This document shows, one piece after another, positions 17,091 to 25,600 of a DNA stretch of 64,000 nt; within the stretch, counting starts at the first letter, position 1; every line of letters begins with the position of its first letter. Both the position numbers and the translations under genes were made by a program. Source of the stretch: Hydrogenophaga borbori (GTDB lineage: Bacteria; Pseudomonadota; Gammaproteobacteria; Burkholderiales; Burkholderiaceae_C); the NCBI RefSeq assembly GCF_003417535.1, contig NZ_QVLS01000002.1, positions 1 to 64,000 on the forward strand, given 5' to 3'. Under the pieces are notes generated by a model. That model did no database searches, was not told the DNA's origin, and worked only from the letters and a program-made list of their open reading frames with translations.

Positions 17091-18596
17091 ATGGCATTCC
17101 ATCTGCCGAACAAGGACCGCCTGCGCTACCTGGGCGAGGAACTGGGCATCGACGTCGACGCCGACTACGCGCAAACCGTGCTGGACATGCTGGCCCCGCT
17201 GGTGCCCGAGTTCCGCACGGTCGACCGCCTGCCCGACCAGACCCTGCCCGTGCGCTACCCGCGCGCCGGCGGCACGCGGCCCGAGGCGAAGGACAACCCC
17301 TGGGGCGCCTGGTCGGTGCGCTGCGACATCCGTGGCGCGGCCGAGGGCCCGCTGGCGGGCAAGACGGTGGCGATCAAGGACAACGTGCAGATCGCCGGCG
17401 TGCCCATGATGAACGGCGCCTCGCTGCTGGAAGGCTATGCGCCCGAGGGCGACGCCACGCTGGTCACGCGCATCCTGGACGCGGGCGGACACATCGTGGG
17501 CAAGTCGGCCTGCGAGTACTTCTCCTTCTCGGGCGGCAGCGCCACCAGCGCAGGCGGCCCGGTGAACAGTCCGCGCAATCCGGGCCACACGCCGGGCGGC
17601 TCCACCACCGGCAGCGCCGCGCTGCTGGTGGCGGGCGAGGTGGACCTGGCCATCGGCGCCGACCAGGCCGGCTCCATCCGCATCCCGGCCTCGTTCTCGG
17701 GCATCGTGGGCCTCAAGCCCACCTATGGCCTGGTGCCTTACACCGGCGTCATGGGCCTGGACCACAGCATCGACCACGTGGGGCCCATGGCGCGCGACGT
17801 GGCCGGCGTGGCCTTGCTGCTGGAGGCGATCGCGGGCGAGGACGGCATCGACGGTCGCCAGCGCGGCGTGCGGGTGGAGCGCTACACCCAGGGCCTGGAC
17901 CGCGGCGTGAAGGGCCTGCGCATCGGCGTGGTGAAGGAGTCCTTCGGCCTGCCCGAGTCGCACCCGGGCACCGACAGCGCGGTGCGCGCCGCCATCGAGG
18001 CGCTGCGCGCGGCGGGCGCGGTGGTCGACGAGGTCTCGGTGCCCTGGCACCGCCATGGCTTTGCGATCTGGAGCGCCATCGCCAACGAAGGCACCTACCA
18101 CACGCTCTACGGCGGCCAGGGCGCGGGCCACCTCACCACGGGCGCGTACCCGCTGTCGCTGATGACCGCGCTGGGCGGCCTGCGCGCGCGCGCCAACGAG
18201 ATGCCGCACACGCTGAAGATCGGCATGCTGCTCGGCGCCTACCTGCACCAGCAGTACCAGGGCCGCTTCTACGCCAAGGCGCAGAACCTGCGCCGGCGCC
18301 TGCGCGCGGCGTACGACGAGGCACTGGACGGCCGCGAGCTGCTGCTCATGCCCACCACGCCCTTCCCCACGTTGCCCATTCCGTCCGACGACGCGCCGGT
18401 GGCCGAGGTGATCCAGCACAGCTGGACCATGCTGGCCAACACCAGCCCCTTCGACCTCACCGGCCATCCCGCGGTCAGCGTGCCCTGCGGCGAGGCGGAC
18501 GGCAAGCCGGTGGGCCTGATGCTGATCGGGCGTCACTTTGACGACGCGCTGGTGCTGCGCGCCGCGGCCGACCACGAGCGCCGCCACGCGGGCTGA
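17091..18596 (+). CDS. Amidase (amidase-signature family)
   Basis: 501 residues. The Ser-cisSer-Lys triad is visible: Lys96 in VAIKDN, cis-Ser171 in GGSTTGSAA and nucleophile Ser195 in DQAGSIRIPAS, with the 24-residue spacing between the two serines found in the family. It hydrolyses an amide to acid and ammonia in the cytoplasm. Ser-Thr-Thr in place of the usual SSGG and Gln in DQAGSIR are minor departures. It follows the UrtABCDE-like transporter, which probably imports its substrate. Glutamyl-tRNA amidotransferase A is excluded by lack of gatB/gatC nearby and by the operon. Confidence 0.92.
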   Translation: MAFHLPNKDRLRYLGEELGIDVDADYAQTVLDMLAPLVPEFRTVDRLPDQTLPVRYPRAGGTRPEAKDNPWGAWSVRCDIRGAAEGPLAGKTVAIKDNVQIAGVPMMNGASLLEGYAPEGDATLVTRILDAGGHIVGKSACEYFSFSGGSATSAGGPVNSPRNPGHTPGGSTTGSAALLVAGEVDLAIGADQAGSIRIPASFSGIVGLKPTYGLVPYTGVMGLDHSIDHVGPMARDVAGVALLLEAIAGEDGIDGRQRGVRVERYTQGLDRGVKGLRIGVVKESFGLPESHPGTDSAVRAAIEALRAAGAVVDEVSVPWHRHGFAIWSAIANEGTYHTLYGGQGAGHLTTGAYPLSLMTALGGLRARANEMPHTLKIGMLLGAYLHQQYQGRFYAKAQNLRRRLRAAYDEALDGRELLLMPTTPFPTLPIPSDDAPVAEVIQHSWTMLANTSPFDLTGHPAVSVPCGEADGKPVGLMLIGRHFDDALVLRAAADHERRHAG

Positions 18597-18619
18597 GGCC
18601 ACGCGGCGTGGCGCGGCCC

Positions 18620-19534
18620 TCAGTGCCGGCGCCGCCCGCCCACGCCGCCCAGCGCGGTGCGGTAGGCGCGCGGCGACAGGCCCGTGGCCTTGCCGAAGGC
18701 GCGCGCCAGGTGGTCGGCGCCGGAAAAGCCGCTGTCGCGCGCCACCGCGTCCATGGGCAGGGCGGTGCGCTCCAGCAGGCGGCGCGCGTGCGCCACGCGC
18801 AGGTCGCCCACGTACTGCAGCGGCGAGCGGCCGGTGGAGGCCTTGAAGCAGCGCAGGAAGTGGAACTTGGAGAAGCCCGTGATGGCCGCGAGCTCGTCCA
18901 GGCTCAGGTCCTGCGTGAGGTGTTCCTTGATGTGGTCGATGAGCCGCTTGAGCACGGCCGGCGGCAGCTTGCGCACCGCGGGGCCGGCGCGCCCGCGCGC
19001 GCCCCACTGCTGGCCCAGCTCGTTGGCGATCACGGCGCAGTAGCTGTCCACCATCAGCCGCGGGCTGGCGCTGGAGGCGTGCTGCATGAACTGCGTCACC
19101 AACTGGTAGATGGTGGGGTTGGCGAAGCCGCGCTGCGACAGCTGCCACAGGCCGTCGCCGGGGTTGCGGTGGCCCAGCTCGTCGAGCAGGCCATTGAGGT
19201 CGCCGGCCGACAGCGCCAGCAGCGTGACGTCGGCGTAGCCGTCCTTGCACCAGCGGTAGGCGTTGCCGGCGGGAAAGACGTGCAGCGGGTGCGGGTGGCT
19301 GCTGAAGTGGTCGCGAAAGCCCCAGCCGAAGTCGAACAGCGCGCGCTTGAGCCGGTACTCGTTGGCGGCCAGCAGCACCACCTCGTCCAGCGGCGGGATC
19401 TCCACCGTGTGCGCCTCGAAGGTGCAGTGGATCAAGGTGCCGCGGCAGCGGCCCGCGAGGGGCGTGACCTGGTCGAGGCGGTAGCTGGGCGAGCGCGACA
19501 GCACGCTCGCCAGGGGAGTGGCCGGGGCGCCCAC
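18620..19534 (-). CDS. AraC family transcriptional regulator
   Basis: 304 residues starting with GTG at 19534, four bases after the FMN reductase stop on the same strand. The C-terminal 100 residues are the double helix-turn-helix: LSLDELAAITGFSKFHFLRC and MDAVARDSGFSGADHLARAF. The N-terminal 200 residues are a ligand domain without a recognised signature. It is convergent with the amidase gene, 23 bases away, so it may control the amide cluster, the FMN reductase, or both. Confidence 0.9.
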   Translation of the reverse strand: MGAPATPLASVLSRSPSYRLDQVTPLAGRCRGTLIHCTFEAHTVEIPPLDEVVLLAANEYRLKRALFDFGWGFRDHFSSHPHPLHVFPAGNAYRWCKDGYADVTLLALSAGDLNGLLDELGHRNPGDGLWQLSQRGFANPTIYQLVTQFMQHASSASPRLMVDSYCAVIANELGQQWGARGRAGPAVRKLPPAVLKRLIDHIKEHLTQDLSLDELAAITGFSKFHFLRCFKASTGRSPLQYVGDLRVAHARRLLERTALPMDAVARDSGFSGADHLARAFGKATGLSPRAYRTALGGVGGRRRH

Positions 19535-19538
19535 GGGC

Positions 19539-20099
19539 TCAGCCGCGGGCCTTGTTCGCCGCCACGAAGGCGGCGAAGGCTTTCATGTAGTTGCGCAGGA
19601 ACTCCTCGGTGCCGGCGTCGGTGCAGCTGCCGTCCTCCGCCACCAGGCCCTTCTTGAACTGGATGTAGGCCTCGGGCTGCGCCATCTGCGGCGCAGCGCA
19701 GAAGTTGAGCACGGCGCGCAGGTGGGCCTGCGCCAGCGCGGTGCCGATGGCGCCCACCGAGGCGCCGATGACGCCCGAGGGCTTGCCCGTGAACGAGTTC
19801 TTGCCCCAGGGGCGCGACCCCCAGTCGATCGCGTTCTTCAGGCCGCCCGGGATGGAGCGGTTGTACTCGGGCGTAACGAAGAGCAGGGCGTCGGCGTCGG
19901 CGATGGCCTGCTTGAAGGCGGTGGCCACGGCCGGGTAATTGGCGTCGTGGTCGTAGCTGTACAGCGGCAGGTCCTTGATGGGGATCTCGTGCAGGGCCAA
20001 TTCCGCCGGCGCGAGCTTGACCAGGGCCTTGGCGAGCTGGCGGTTGATGGAGGCGCTGGCGAGGCTGCCGATGATGTAGCCGACCTTGTACTGGGCCAT
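19539..20099 (-). CDS. NADPH-dependent FMN reductase family protein
   Basis: 186 residues with a flavodoxin-like fold. GSLASASINRQLAKAL at the start is the FMN phosphate loop, and VTPEYNRSIPGGLKNAIDW is the family hallmark around the flavin. It would reduce FMN or a quinone/azo substrate with NAD(P)H in the cytoplasm. It is the first gene of a two-gene minus-strand unit with the AraC regulator. AGGAG precedes the ATG. Confidence 0.92.
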   Translation of the reverse strand: MAQYKVGYIIGSLASASINRQLAKALVKLAPAELALHEIPIKDLPLYSYDHDANYPAVATAFKQAIADADALLFVTPEYNRSIPGGLKNAIDWGSRPWGKNSFTGKPSGVIGASVGAIGTALAQAHLRAVLNFCAAPQMAQPEAYIQFKKGLVAEDGSCTDAGTEEFLRNYMKAFAAFVAANKARG

Positions 20100-20261
20100 G
20101 GAGGATCTCCTGCGGGGGATGGATGGGCGCATGGCCCGGGTGGTCGGGGCATTGTTGGTCAGCGCCCAATTCCGACCAAACGATGGGGGAACGGGGCATG
20201 CCCTCCAGGCCCGGGTATTGCCTACACTGGTCGCTTCGTTCGCGACCCGACGAGGCCTTCC

Positions 20262-20366
20262 ATGCTCCAGCTGCGACCCCCTTGCGAGTGCCGCCGCGCC
20301 GACCTGCCGCCCGAGGTGGGCCACGAGCGCCTGCTCAAGCCCCAGGGCTGCGTGGCATGCCGCTGA
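20262..20366 (+). pseudogene. Truncated DUF1272 remnant
   Basis: 34 codons reading MLQLRPPCECRRADLPPEVG and then HERLLKPQGCVACR. The first 18 residues match the start of DUF1272 zinc proteins (MLELRPNCECC..DLPP as I recall the family), but the following CSFECTFC and CPNCGG cysteine blocks that complete the fold are absent and the frame stops. It lies 13 bases before the VOC gene and probably represents a decayed or 3'-replaced gene. The match is from memory. Confidence 0.5.
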
Positions 20367-20379
20367 CGAAGGGGCCCTT

Positions 20380-20772
20380 GTGTTTTCCCACATCCACCTG
20401 GGCGTCAGCGACTTCGACCGCGCGCTGGCCTTCTACCGGCAACTGATGCCCGTGCTGGGCATCCAGGAGCGCTTCTGCGATCCCGCGCGGCCCTGGGCCG
20501 GCTGGCAGTCCGAGCCCGGCCCGCGGCCCCTGTTCCTCATCGGCCGGCCACACGACGCGCAGGCCCACGCGGTGGGCAATGGCCAGATGGTGGCCTTCCT
20601 GGCCGAGCGCCGCGCCACCGTGGACCTCGCCCACGCCATGGCGCTGGCCAGCGGTGGCACCTGCGAGGGGCCGCCCGGGCCGCGCCCCGAATACCACGCC
20701 CACTACTACGGCGCCTACTTCCGCGACACCGAGGGCAACAAGCTCTGCGTGGCCTGCCATTCGCCAGCCTGA
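20380..20772 (+). CDS. VOC (glyoxalase/bleomycin-resistance) family protein
   Basis: 130 residues if started at GTG 20380, five bases after GAAGGGG. FSHIHLGVSDFDRALAFYRQ carries the metal-ligand His of the first beta-alpha-beta-beta-beta unit, and YGAYFRDTEGNKLCVACH near the end holds the Glu of the second. Such proteins are single-domain metalloenzymes or binding proteins; the substrate is unknown. It lies between the DUF1272 remnant and the GFA-family gene on the same strand. Confidence 0.85.
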   Translation: MFSHIHLGVSDFDRALAFYRQLMPVLGIQERFCDPARPWAGWQSEPGPRPLFLIGRPHDAQAHAVGNGQMVAFLAERRATVDLAHAMALASGGTCEGPPGPRPEYHAHYYGAYFRDTEGNKLCVACHSPA

Positions 20773-20898
20773 GCACACGCACGCACCCCAAGGACGTTTC
20801 CATGCCCGACCGCCTTTCGCCTGGGCCGCTGCCGCGGGCTGGCGCTTGCGCCCGCCCACCCGGCACATCAGCATGAGCTTTTCAGGAGGACACCGCCC

Positions 20899-21246
20899 AT
20901 GAAGTACCAAGGCAGCTGCCACTGCGGCCGCGTCGCGTTCGAGGTCGAAGGCCGCATCGACGGCGCGCTGGCCTGCAACTGTTCCATCTGCTCGCGCAAG
21001 GGTTCGCTGCTGTGGTTCGTGCCGCGCGCGAGCCTCGTGCTCCAGACGCCCGAGGACGCCGCGAGCACTTACACCTTCAACCAGCACCTCATCAAGCACC
21101 GCTTCTGCCCGGTGTGCGGCATGCACCCGTATGGCGAGGGCACCGACCCGCAGGGCCGGGCCATGGCGGCGATCAACCTGCGCTGCGTGGAGGGCATCGA
21201 CCTCGCGGCGATCCCGGTGCAGCACTTCGACGGCCGGTCGGCCTGA
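20899..21246 (+). CDS. GFA family protein (CENP-V/GFA, Mss4-like zinc fold)
   Basis: 115 residues with a strong ribosome site AGGAGG at 20884-20889. Cysteines at 7, 9, 26, 28, 31, 70 and 73 (SCHCG, CNCSIC and FCPVCG) form the two zinc sites of the family, one structural and one for glutathione adducts. Members include the glutathione-dependent formaldehyde-activating enzyme, but most have no proven substrate. Cytoplasmic. It is convergent with crcB. Confidence 0.9.
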   Translation: MKYQGSCHCGRVAFEVEGRIDGALACNCSICSRKGSLLWFVPRASLVLQTPEDAASTYTFNQHLIKHRFCPVCGMHPYGEGTDPQGRAMAAINLRCVEGIDLAAIPVQHFDGRSA

Positions 21247-21264
21247 GCGGGGCGCGCCCGCCGC

Positions 21265-21630
21265 TCAGGCCAGGGTCTTGAGCCCCAGCCAGGTGAGCAG
21301 CAGCGAGCCGAGCAGGTGCAGCGAGGCCACGCCCAGGGCCAGCGCCAGCCGGCCCTGCTGCAGCAGCGTGATCACCTCGACGGAGAAGGTGGAGAAGGTG
21401 GTGAGCGCCCCCAGCAGGCCGGTGACGATGGCCAGGCGCCAGACCGGGTCGATGTGCGGGTTGGCGTGGAACACGGCCAGGGCCAGGCCGATGGCATAGG
21501 CGCCGATCCAGTTGGCCGCCAGCGTGCCCCAGGGCAGCAGGCTGTGCGGCTGGCTCAGCCACAGCCCGAGGCGCCAGCGCAGCAGCGCGCCGGCGCAGGC
21601 CCCGAGGCAGATGGCGAGCACCGAGGCCAT
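21265..21630 (-). CDS. crcB: Fluoride ion channel CrcB/Fluc
   Basis: 121 residues, four membrane helices, inner membrane. [24 protein letters not shown] and [16 protein letters not shown] are the family signatures; the TFSTFS stretch lines the fluoride pore. It exports fluoride as a dual-topology dimer. The ATG lies two bases after the rdgC stop, so the genes are co-transcribed and there is no room for a fluoride riboswitch in front of it. Confidence 0.95.
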   Translation of the reverse strand: MASVLAICLGACAGALLRWRLGLWLSQPHSLLPWGTLAANWIGAYAIGLALAVFHANPHIDPVWRLAIVTGLLGALTTFSTFSVEVITLLQQGRLALALGVASLHLLGSLLLTWLGLKTLA

Positions 21631-21632
21631 GT

Positions 21633-22625
21633 TCAGAACGGTGCGTCGTCGCTGGCCTTGGCCGGGGTGGCGTCGGACGCGGGCGCCGCGCCGGCCGGCG
21701 CGGGCTCATGCCCCGGCACCTGACCCGGTTGCAGTTCACCGCCGAGCGCCGCAATGAGCGCGTCGAGCACGCCGCGCAGCTCGCCCGTGCCGATGGCGAC
21801 GTTGCTGTCGAAACTCTGCTCTTCCTTGCCCTGGTTCTCTTCGAACACGCCTTCGAGGAACTGGATCTTCTTGAGCGCCATGCTTTCGGTGAGCGTGAAG
21901 CCGACGCGGCCTTCCCAGTTGAGCGCCAGGCGCGTGGGCAGTTTGCCTTCGCTGATGTGGCGGCGCACCTCGTCGTTGAAGAGGTGGTGGCGGGTGAATT
22001 TCACCACCGACTTTTCCTCATCGCTGGAGCGCAGCTCGCAGTCGCGCTCCACGGCCAGGCCCTCGGGCCATTCCTCGGCGTCGCTGGCGCTGAGCCACTG
22101 CGTCATGGCGCTCTGCGGCGTCTGCTGCGTATTGAAGAGCGTGAGCACCAGGCCGTCGAAGGCGCGCACCAGGGCGGTGACCAGGTCGTCGAGCTTGCCC
22201 TGGCTGCTGGCGTCGGTGGCGAGCCAGCCGCGCTCGGGGTCGATCCACACCCAGGACGTCTGCTGGCGCGAGAAGGCCTGCGGCAGCAGCGAGAGCAGGG
22301 CGTCTTCGCGCAGGGCCTTGGTTTCCTTTTTGCCGGGCTTGCGGCCCGTGGTGGCCTCGATGTGATCGGCCGCCTCCTGGGCCTTGCGGCGCACGACGGC
22401 ACCGGGCACCGACTTGGTTTCGATCTGCAGCTTGAGGATGCGCTGGCCGGCGATGGCTTCCACCAGCGGGCCGTGGGCCTCGCCGCGCGGCTCCACCCAG
22501 CCGACCGATTTGTCCTGCGTGGCGGGGCAGGGCACGAAGCGCTGGCCGTCCAGGGCTTTCTCCATCGCATCGGGCGTGGGCGCCCAACCGGGGCCGATGC
22601 GGTAGAGCGTGAGGTTCTTGAACAC
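21633..22625 (-). CDS. rdgC: Recombination-associated protein RdgC
   Basis: 330 residues starting with GTG at 22625, with GGAG eight to eleven bases upstream. [14 protein letters not shown] at the start, [20 protein letters not shown] in the middle and [13 protein letters not shown] later are family landmarks. RdgC is a nucleoid-associated ring-shaped dimer that binds DNA and restrains RecA. The C-terminal 30 residues are a Pro/Ala-rich tail. It is transcribed after the terminator of the megasynthase gene. Confidence 0.95.
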   Translation of the reverse strand: MFKNLTLYRIGPGWAPTPDAMEKALDGQRFVPCPATQDKSVGWVEPRGEAHGPLVEAIAGQRILKLQIETKSVPGAVVRRKAQEAADHIEATTGRKPGKKETKALREDALLSLLPQAFSRQQTSWVWIDPERGWLATDASSQGKLDDLVTALVRAFDGLVLTLFNTQQTPQSAMTQWLSASDAEEWPEGLAVERDCELRSSDEEKSVVKFTRHHLFNDEVRRHISEGKLPTRLALNWEGRVGFTLTESMALKKIQFLEGVFEENQGKEEQSFDSNVAIGTGELRGVLDALIAALGGELQPGQVPGHEPAPAGAAPASDATPAKASDDAPF

Positions 22626-22640
22626 GAAAGGGATCTCCGG

Positions 22641-22676
22641 AAAAACGAACCCCGCTCACCTGGGCGGTGGCGGGGT
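22641..22676 (-). terminator. Rho-independent terminator of the megasynthase gene
   Basis: On the minus strand ACCCCGC, then CACC, a short loop, GGTG and GCGGGGT form a stem of about eleven pairs, followed by TCGTTTTT. It lies 22 bases after the megasynthase stop. The inner CACC...GGTG is shared with the terminator at 27054-27087, suggesting a common local terminator type. Confidence 0.75.
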
Positions 22677-22697
22677 GTGCATCTTAGCGGCGGTGGA

Positions 22698-25600
22698 TCA
22701 GCGCGGCGCCAGCGGCGTGCGGGTGGTGGCCTCGGCCAGCAGGCGTTCGATCAACGGGCCGTGCAGCCGGGCCAGGTGGCGCGCCAGGCGCTCGACCGAG
22801 GCGTACTCGAAGAACAGCGCCATGGACACGTCGGTGCCCAGCCGGGCCGCGAGCGCGTGGCAGGTGTGCACGGCGATCAGCGAGTCGGCGCCGAGCCGCG
22901 AGAACGGCACCGAGCGGTCGGCGCACAAGAGGCCGTGCGACGCGAGCTCGGTCTCGATCCAGTGGGCCACGGTGTCCTCGGCCAGCGGACCGGCGGGTGG
23001 CGGGGCGGCCGGTGGGCTGGCGGTGGCGGTGGCGGTGGCGGTGGCGGTCTGCCCGATTGCTGCCTGCGCGTCGGTGGTCCGCGCCGGGGCGGGGTGCGGG
23101 TCGTCACGGCCCGCGGCGCTGGCACCGGGCGATCCGCCGGCTGGCTCGCGCGCCACTGGCGCGGCTGGCCCCCGCGTGTCGGGTGAGCTGCCCGGCAGCC
23201 AGTACGCGCGGCGGGTGAAGGGGTAGGTCGGCAGGGGCACGATGCGCGCGCCGCTGCCACGAAAGTGCTCGCGCCAGTCGACGGGTTCGCCGCGCAGCCA
23301 GCGCTGGCCCAGTGCCACCAGGGCCGCCAGCCCCTCGTCGCCGGGCCATGCCCGAGGTCCGTGCCGCAGCTGGTCGATGGCGTCCCGCACGCCGCAGACC
23401 ACCAGGCATTCGCGCAGCCTGAAGGCTTCGCGCCCCGCGCAGCGGGTGAACGACAGGTCGAGCATCGACAGGTCGGGTTGCTCCAGCAGTTGGTCGAGCA
23501 GGCGGGCGCGCACCGCCAGCAGTTCCTCGCGGTTGCGCGCCGACAGGCACAGCAGGTGGTGCGAACGCGTGGTGCGCGCGCGGGTCGCGGGCAGCGGCGC
23601 GTCGGACACGATCGCGTGCGCGTTGGTGCCGCCGAAACCGAAGGAGCTGATGCCGGCATGCCGCGGGGCCGCGCCCCGGGGCCAGGGCGCGGCGGACAGC
23701 ACCGGCCAGAACGGCGTGTGCTCCAGGCGCAGGTTCGGGTGGGGCTTGCGCAGGTTCAAGGTGGGCGGCAGCAGCCCGTGCCGCAGGGACAGCAGCAGCT
23801 TGATCAGCCCCGCCACGCCGGCCGCGGCCATGGGGTGGCCGATGTTGGCCTTGACCGATCCGATGCCGCAGTACGGCGCGCCGCCCGGCTCGCCAAACAC
23901 GCTGGTGAACGCGTGCACCTCGATCGCGTCGCCGACCGGCGTGCCGGTGCCATGGGCCTCGACGTAGCCGATCTGCGAGGGGTGTAGGCCGGCCTGGGCC
24001 AGGGCCTGCCGCAGCATCGCTTCCTGCCCTTCCAGCGTGGGCGCCATGAGGCCGATCGAGTGGCCGTCGTTGGTGACGGCGGTGGCCGAGATCACCGCGT
24101 CGATGCGGTCGCCGTCGGCCAGCGCCTGGTCGAGCCGCTTGAGCACCACCAGGCCCGCGCCCTCGCTGGCCACCATGCCGCTGGCGGCCTCGTCGAATAC
24201 CCGGCAGACGCCTTCGTCCGACAGGGTGCCGGTCTGGCTGAGCAGCTGCAACATGCTGAGCGTGGACAGCAGGCTCACACCGCCGGCCAGCGCGATCTCG
24301 CACTGGCCCGACCGCAGTTCGGTGCAGGCGCAGTGCAGCGCCACCAGCGAGGACGCGCAGGCCGTGTCGATGTGCAGAGCGGGGCCTTTGAGGTCGAGCC
24401 GCTGCGACACGCGCGCGGCGATGATGCTCAACAGGTTGCCCGGTAGCAGCTGCGGGTGCTGCGCGGCAGGGCAATCGCCCCGGCGGCGCAGTTCGATGAG
24501 CGGCTCCAGGTAGGCGTTGTGGATCGAGCCGACACAGACGCCGACCTTGCGCTGGGCCGGCATACGGGCGCCGGTGTAGCCGGCGTCGTCGAGTGCTTCA
24601 TAGCCCAACTCGAGCATCAGGCGCTGCTGGGGGTCCATGAGCCGGGCCTCTTCGTCGTCCACGCCGAAGAAGTCGGCCGCGAACAGCTCGATGCCATCGA
24701 TGCGCCCCATGTGCAGGCGCTGGCCTTCGGGCATCCAGGGCGGCGCCGGCACTTCGCGGATCGACGACACGCCGTCGCGCAGTTGGCCCCAGAACTGCGC
24801 CGGCGAGGCCGCGCCGGGGAAGCGGCAGGCCATGCCGATGACGGCGATGGCCGGCGACGCGTCGGCAGGCGCCTGCGCCGGCGCACAGGCGGGGGAAGCG
24901 GTGGAGGCAGAGGTGGAGGCAGAGGTGGAGGCGGAGGTGGAGGCGGAGGTGGCACGCGCGGCCTGCGAGGGCGCTGGGTGGCGCTCCAGGTAGGCCACGG
25001 TGTCGCGCACCGTGCGGCCGTCGACCAGCAGCCCCGTGCCGAGGCGGCGGCCCAGGCGTTTTTCGAGCAGCGCCAGCGCCTGGATCGCCTGCACCGAGCC
25101 GCCGCCCAGCGAGGTGAACGGGGTGTCCAGGCCGATATCGCCGGGACGCAGGCGCAGGGCCTCGGACCAGGCCTGCACCACCTGGCGCACCAGGTCGTCG
25201 TTGGCCGGTGCCGGGGACGGCGCCTGGGGCGCAGGGGCAGGGACGGCCTGGAGCCGCTCGGCGAATTCGCCCAGCTGCCATTGCTGCCGGAGCTGGTGGC
25301 GCTGCGGCTTGCCACTGGAGGTGTGCGGGATGCGGCGCACCGGCACGGCGCAGGCCACCGGGTGCGCCAGGTAGGCCTCGGCGGCGGCGCGCAGGCGGTG
25401 CAGCAGGCACCCGCCGCCGTCGCGCGCGCGTGCCACCACGAACAGCACCACGGCCTCGCTGCCATCGGCCTGCGGCACGCCGCAAGCGGCGATGCGCCCG
25501 GTCTTGAGCCCGAACAGCTGGCTCAGGTGCTGCTCCACGTCGACCGCCATCACCTGGCGGCCGTGGAGGGCGATCACGTCCTTGAGCCGGCCGGTGATGG

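Noticed and set aside
18593..18624. CTGAGGCC/GGCCCTCAG inverted repeat between the amidase and AraC genes as a terminator
   Set aside because: There is pairing potential but no T-run on either strand, and part of it lies inside the coding ends.
20802..20876. 24-codon frame MPDRLSPGPLPRAG... between the VOC and GFA genes
   Set aside because: It has AAGGA upstream but no likeness to any family, and is Pro/Arg/Gly-rich as expected by chance here.
21265..21640. Fluoride riboswitch in front of crcB
   Set aside because: crcB starts two bases after the rdgC stop, so there is no leader to hold one.
24901..24948. CRISPR-like array from regularly spaced 12-mers
   Set aside because: No spacers; the units are contiguous and encode a TSAS linker in frame.
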